Position numbers and translations under genes: made by a program
Notes under the pieces: generated by a model
What the model saw: the letters and a program-made list of their open reading frames with translations, nothing else
Databases searched by the model: none
What the model was told of the DNA's origin: nothing
Source of the DNA: Tyto alba
Lineage: Eukaryota; Chordata; Aves; Strigiformes; Tytonidae
Assembly (NCBI RefSeq): GCF_018691265.1
Contig: NW_024881303.1
Coordinates: 7,991,777-8,055,776, forward strand
Length of the DNA: 64,000 nucleotides
Direction: 5' to 3'
Part shown: positions 60,301-64,000 of the stretch, one piece after another
Position numbering within the stretch: position 1 is the first letter of the stretch
Layout: each line of letters begins with the position of its first letter

Positions 60301-63000
60301 ATCCCAAGGACTTAGCAACCTCTCCCAGGAAGAAAGTTTTGAAATGTGTTATTTGTGACAAAAGTGTTCTTAGGAAATTTTATTGCTGGTTTGACTTCTT
60401 TTGCTGCTTTATGTCAGTGTGATTAGGTAAGTCTCATGTTTTGAATGATTTCTTGGTGAGAAGATAGCTTTCCTAGTTTATTACTTTGATGACAATTACA
60501 GTGTGAAAACCAAATCCTGTGTTACCAACACTTGTTACTTTGGATTTGCATGTTGCTTTGGTTTTCTTGAAATGCAAAGGTCTTGGAAATTGTGAGTAAT
60601 GAAATAGGAGTTAGCCTTTTCTTCTGTTTTCTGCTTTGACATTGTGCTGTTTCCTGCTGTCATTTCAGATTTTACTGTAAAGCAGTAGAAAGACCATAAT
60701 TCTGTATCCATAATGAGTAACACAAGTGTAGAGTGTTTGCATTCCTGTTAAGCAGAGGGCACATCTGATCACTGTGCAAGGGAAGCCATGGATACTTGCA
60801 GGTATTTGTGACTGAGGTAGGTTAAAAAAAGGACCTAAATGTAGCATGATGTCTGTGGGAGAAAACAGCTGAAGAAATCCAAATAAAGTAGTAAGTAGAC
60901 TCCATCGTTTGGCTCAGCGTGTCTGAAAACATCCAAGGAACATGTTGCACTTTATTCTTGTGGTGCTTTATGTCAAGTGTTTTGCAGAATGTGTGTGGGG
61001 ATGTTTGCTCACGTGGGCTGGCCTGGAGCTTAAGAACTGCAGAAACCCTTGAAATACGTGGAAGCTATTTTAGTCTGTCTCCATTGCATCTGTTTTGGCT
61101 AACAGTTGCCTCTATCTGCTTCCCCCCTTCTCACTCTTCTTCTGGCTCTGAAGTGGCATGGCTCTGCATTTAGCCCTGAGAACAGTCCGATGTCACAGCT
61201 TTTGATTGAAAGAAACTGCGGGTGGATGCTTTGAAACTTAATGCTAATGAATCCTCCAAGGCAGCATTGTGGTCGCTTTCATCTGGAGGGGGCCCTTCTC
61301 ACAGGTTTTGTGGTGCTGGGATCCTGCCCTGCATGTTGCTTTTACAAAGGAATTATGGAGGGTGTCTTGAATCATCAACATTTGTTTTCTCTGAGATCAT
61401 TCCTGCTCCACATTAGATCAGTGACAGTTCTGCTTTTGATTTCCGTGCTTTTGATTTTCCATGCCCTGTAGAGAGAGATATTTTGGGCATAAATCCCAGG
61501 GTCCATCTTTGATTCAGTTTGGTTGAACTGAGATTAGGCAAGGCTGAGGGGTACCTGGAATGGAAAGAAAGCGTGATACAGGAAAGAATAAGGTGGGAAA
61601 GCACACATAGGGACCCAGCTGTTCTCCTGGCCATTAAAACCAGCTCTGGTTCCCTCTTCCCTATTCTTGAGGGACTTCATTGCCTTTCCCTTAGCACAGA
61701 GCCCTTGGTTAGCTCAGCGATGACTTCAGTTCACGCCCTTCTCTCTGCAGCCCTAGAAACAAGTTAACTGGTTTGTTATACTAACGTGGATAGAGAAATG
61801 TTCATGGTGACATGGTAGAAGGTGTCAGTACTTGCTAAGATCTTTGCTTTATTAAATACATGCCTCTAGAAACCACTGGTGCTTTTTTCCCCAAGCATCT
61901 GTTTTAATGGCTTTTGTTATTGCGGGAACATATTTTCCCAGGGCGTAGGTCACTTGGTCGATACCAGAGGCCTAGAAATCTTCCACAATATGCTCTTTCT
62001 TTGAAACCACACCCTACTTTATGAGCAGCCTTCTTCCGCTTCAGGGCTCCCTTTCAAATACCAGCAGTTCCTCCATCCTGTTCCTCAAGAGCTGGAGCCT
62101 AGATTGGTAGCTAGCCCAGGTCCCAGGGAGCTGTGTGGGGGGCAGCATCTCCTGTGCAGATGTCCTTCATAGCAGGACAAAAAACATCTAGGGGTCGCCT
62201 CCACTAATTGTGGCAATACCATGAGTTAATCTGGCAGCAAACGTGTGTGGAGTGAGACTCAAGTGTTGGGCTTGTGGCTTTTAGGTTCAGAGAGTGGTGG
62301 GTCAGTGTCCTCTGCGGTGCAGTAAAGAATGACCCAGGAAGGGAAGGAGAGCCTGAATGCCAGGGTTGACTCTGCTGTTCAAATGCCCTGATTCCCTTTG
62401 GCAGCTGTGTGAAAAGGTCTTAGTCAGGGCCATTTTAGGTGATGTGACACTGGGGGTTGTTAGATGGTAATTGGTGGCTTCTCATGGCCATGGATCTCAT
62501 CACCATCAAACAGAATATCTTGTCTCAGCAGCAACGTGACTAGAAAATTTCTCTCCTGTTTGCTGTTCATGCCTCTTTTTGTGGCCCATTGGTTGTGCTA
62601 AATGCCAGACTGATCGTCTGTCTTTGAGGCTGGGCTTAAATGCAGGGGCCAGAAACCTCTAGTAGAGCTATAGAAAGGTTGGCCTTGTTTCTACTTAAAA
62701 AAAAAAAATCAATTACTGGTTGTGCTTTCAAGGCAAAATCAGCCACCAAAGCTGTCCTTTTAGCATTGCCAATTAGAAGTTTTAGAATAAAGCAGGTGTT
62801 CTGCACTGCAGTTTCACAGCAGTACCCTGTCTAGGAAGGTCAAGAGACACACGGTTGTCCCACTTTTACTTTTTGGTCAGCAGTTTGCCACTGCTGTTAA
62901 CTGGATGTGTTTGATGGGAGCTGAAAAAAGGGATAGAGTGGCTTGAGAAGGCTCAAAACATGTCGCACCGGGCCTGTAGGGAATGAATGTTACCGATACT
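57321..63000 (+). other. Presumed intron; no supported gene
   Basis: Unique DNA with A-runs at about 59377-59386 and 59448-59464. No recognisable exon, repeat family or RNA gene. Confidence 0.55.
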
Positions 63001-63425
63001 GGAAAATTTATTTTTCTTTCAAAGGTCAGGGGTTGATGCGTGGACCCTGTGAGGGTCCTGCTACCTGCAGGCAGCTCTCAGCAGCCTGCGGTCTCCTCGC
63101 TGCCTGTCCTCGCTGCAGCCTGCGAGGCAGGGGCTGCGTGCGGGCGTGGAGCTGCCGTGCAGATAGCGAGCGTGTTGTGGCCTCTTGCCGCCCCCTCATC
63201 TCGGTCGGTGGCTGCCAGGAGATGTCCACGGCCTGCAGGGAGCCAACAAATAATGGGTCAAGAAGGAGCCAGGGCTGTGTTCGGAGGGTACCCTGCTTTC
63301 CGTGGGCACGTGGCCTGCTCTCCGCGGATGGGAAGTTGTCTAAGTATTAAGAGGTTTGGTTTGATTAGCTGAAATCTCCTGTTGGCAGCACATTTCCAGT
63401 CCCTGGAGCAATGGAGATCAGACAG

Positions 63426-63439
63426 GTTGCCAAGGCAAC
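63426..63439. promoter_or_regulatory. RFX X-box GTTGCCAAGGCAAC
   Basis: Matches the dimeric RFX consensus GTTGCCATGGCAAC at 13 of 14 positions, with both half-sites perfect and only a central base changed. It lies about 100 bases downstream of a locally CpG-enriched stretch (63,035-63,320). RFX factors bind such sites in ciliary and neuronal enhancers and promoters; use here is inferred. Confidence 0.55.
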
Positions 63440-64000
63440 GGACAGCCTTCAGCAAGTTTACTGCTGCATCGTCCTTGGTCAATTGATGGAGTAGGGATTA
63501 TTTAGGTCTTTGAGAAAAAAGCTGCTGTCCAGCCTTTTGCTGTGGTGAGTCATTCTGCCTTGGGTCAAATTGGTGGAACTAAGAACAAGGTTTTGTGGAT
63601 GAGAAAAATAAGTATATGGAGCGTAAAGATCCCAATTAGATTCCTCTTTGAAGAGGTGAGAGCACTTCAGTTCTGAGTGGAGACAGCTTATTCTTTGTTA
63701 TCCCCCTAAATAAGAGAGAAGCAGCAACTGAGATACCCTTTTCTTCTCCCACTCCTCCCCTTTCCTCTCTCCCTCAAATGTAAAATACTTATTTTTGTTT
63801 GCTAGAGGACTCTGTACTCACTGTTGAATTCTTGACCCATACCAGGGATCCTTCCAGTTTGACCTCCTGTCTCTGCTTTGCTTGTTGCTCTCCACTCCCT
63901 CCTCTATTGCAAAAGCCTTGATAAATTCAGCTTACATAAGTTTTCATTTTGTTATATTATTCCTCCTTTTGCACACCTGGGAGATGAAGAGCCCATCATG
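63440..64000 (+). other. End of window; non-coding
   Basis: AT-leaning, with pyrimidine-rich stretches near 63,740-63,775 and 63,870-63,910. No gene seen. Confidence 0.55.

Noticed and set aside
1..64000. CRISPR arrays, tRNA or rRNA genes, prokaryotic operons, intact retroviral genes
   Set aside because: None seen: no regularly spaced repeats with unique spacers, no cloverleaf candidates noticed by eye, and no gag, pol or env-like frames. An LTR without coding sequence could have been missed.

Overview
The window is vertebrate, almost certainly avian, nuclear DNA. It carries a compact multi-exon gene with canonical GT-AG introns, one GC-rich CpG-island promoter, long AT-leaning non-coding stretches, and CR1-type LINE copies as the recognisable interspersed repeats. 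The largest CR1 copy ends in the tandem TGATTCTG octamer typical of avian CR1. No bacterial operon, CRISPR array, tRNA or rRNA gene is visible. The species cannot be told from the sequence.

Region 1 (1-10,490) is the 3' nine exons of SNAPC1 (SNAP43), on the + strand. SNAPC1 is a subunit of the snRNA-activating protein complex, which binds the proximal sequence element of U1/U2-type and U6-type snRNA promoters. The frame can be followed through nine exons to the terminal PKRKRRC-stop, and a poly(A) signal follows at 10,464. The first exon and promoter lie upstream of the window. Region 2 (10,490-14,700) is intergenic, with an old 120-bp tandem duplication and a CR1 3'-end fragment. Region 3 (14,730-15,560) is a TATA-less CpG island bounded by a 33-base T run. 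It contains a strong-Kozak ATG followed after only 13 coding bases by a consensus splice donor, so it looks like the promoter and first exon of the next + strand gene. In amniotes as I know them SYT16 follows SNAPC1 in the same orientation, so SYT16 is the synteny-based guess.

Region 4 (15,560-64,000) has no coding exon I can support and is most simply the very long first intron of that gene. It holds a 5'-truncated, mutated CR1 (about 18,120-20,209), several much older LINE relics (about 23.3, 39.6, 50.1-50.7 and 52.0 kb) and a striking ~720-bp (CTTTTTT/CTTTTTTT)n strand-asymmetric array at 32,078-32,798. It also holds a second CpG-enriched patch at 56.5-57.3 kb and a few regulatory-looking sites, notably a palindromic double POU octamer at 48,028 and a near-perfect RFX X-box at 63,426. 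Most long open frames here are chance or repeat artefacts.

I found no convincing new biological system. The most checkable leads are the polypyrimidine array, the internal CpG patch as a possible alternative promoter, the X-box, the double octamer, and the 92-codon open extension upstream of the CpG-island ATG. All motif, repeat and exon calls were made by eye, without database searches.
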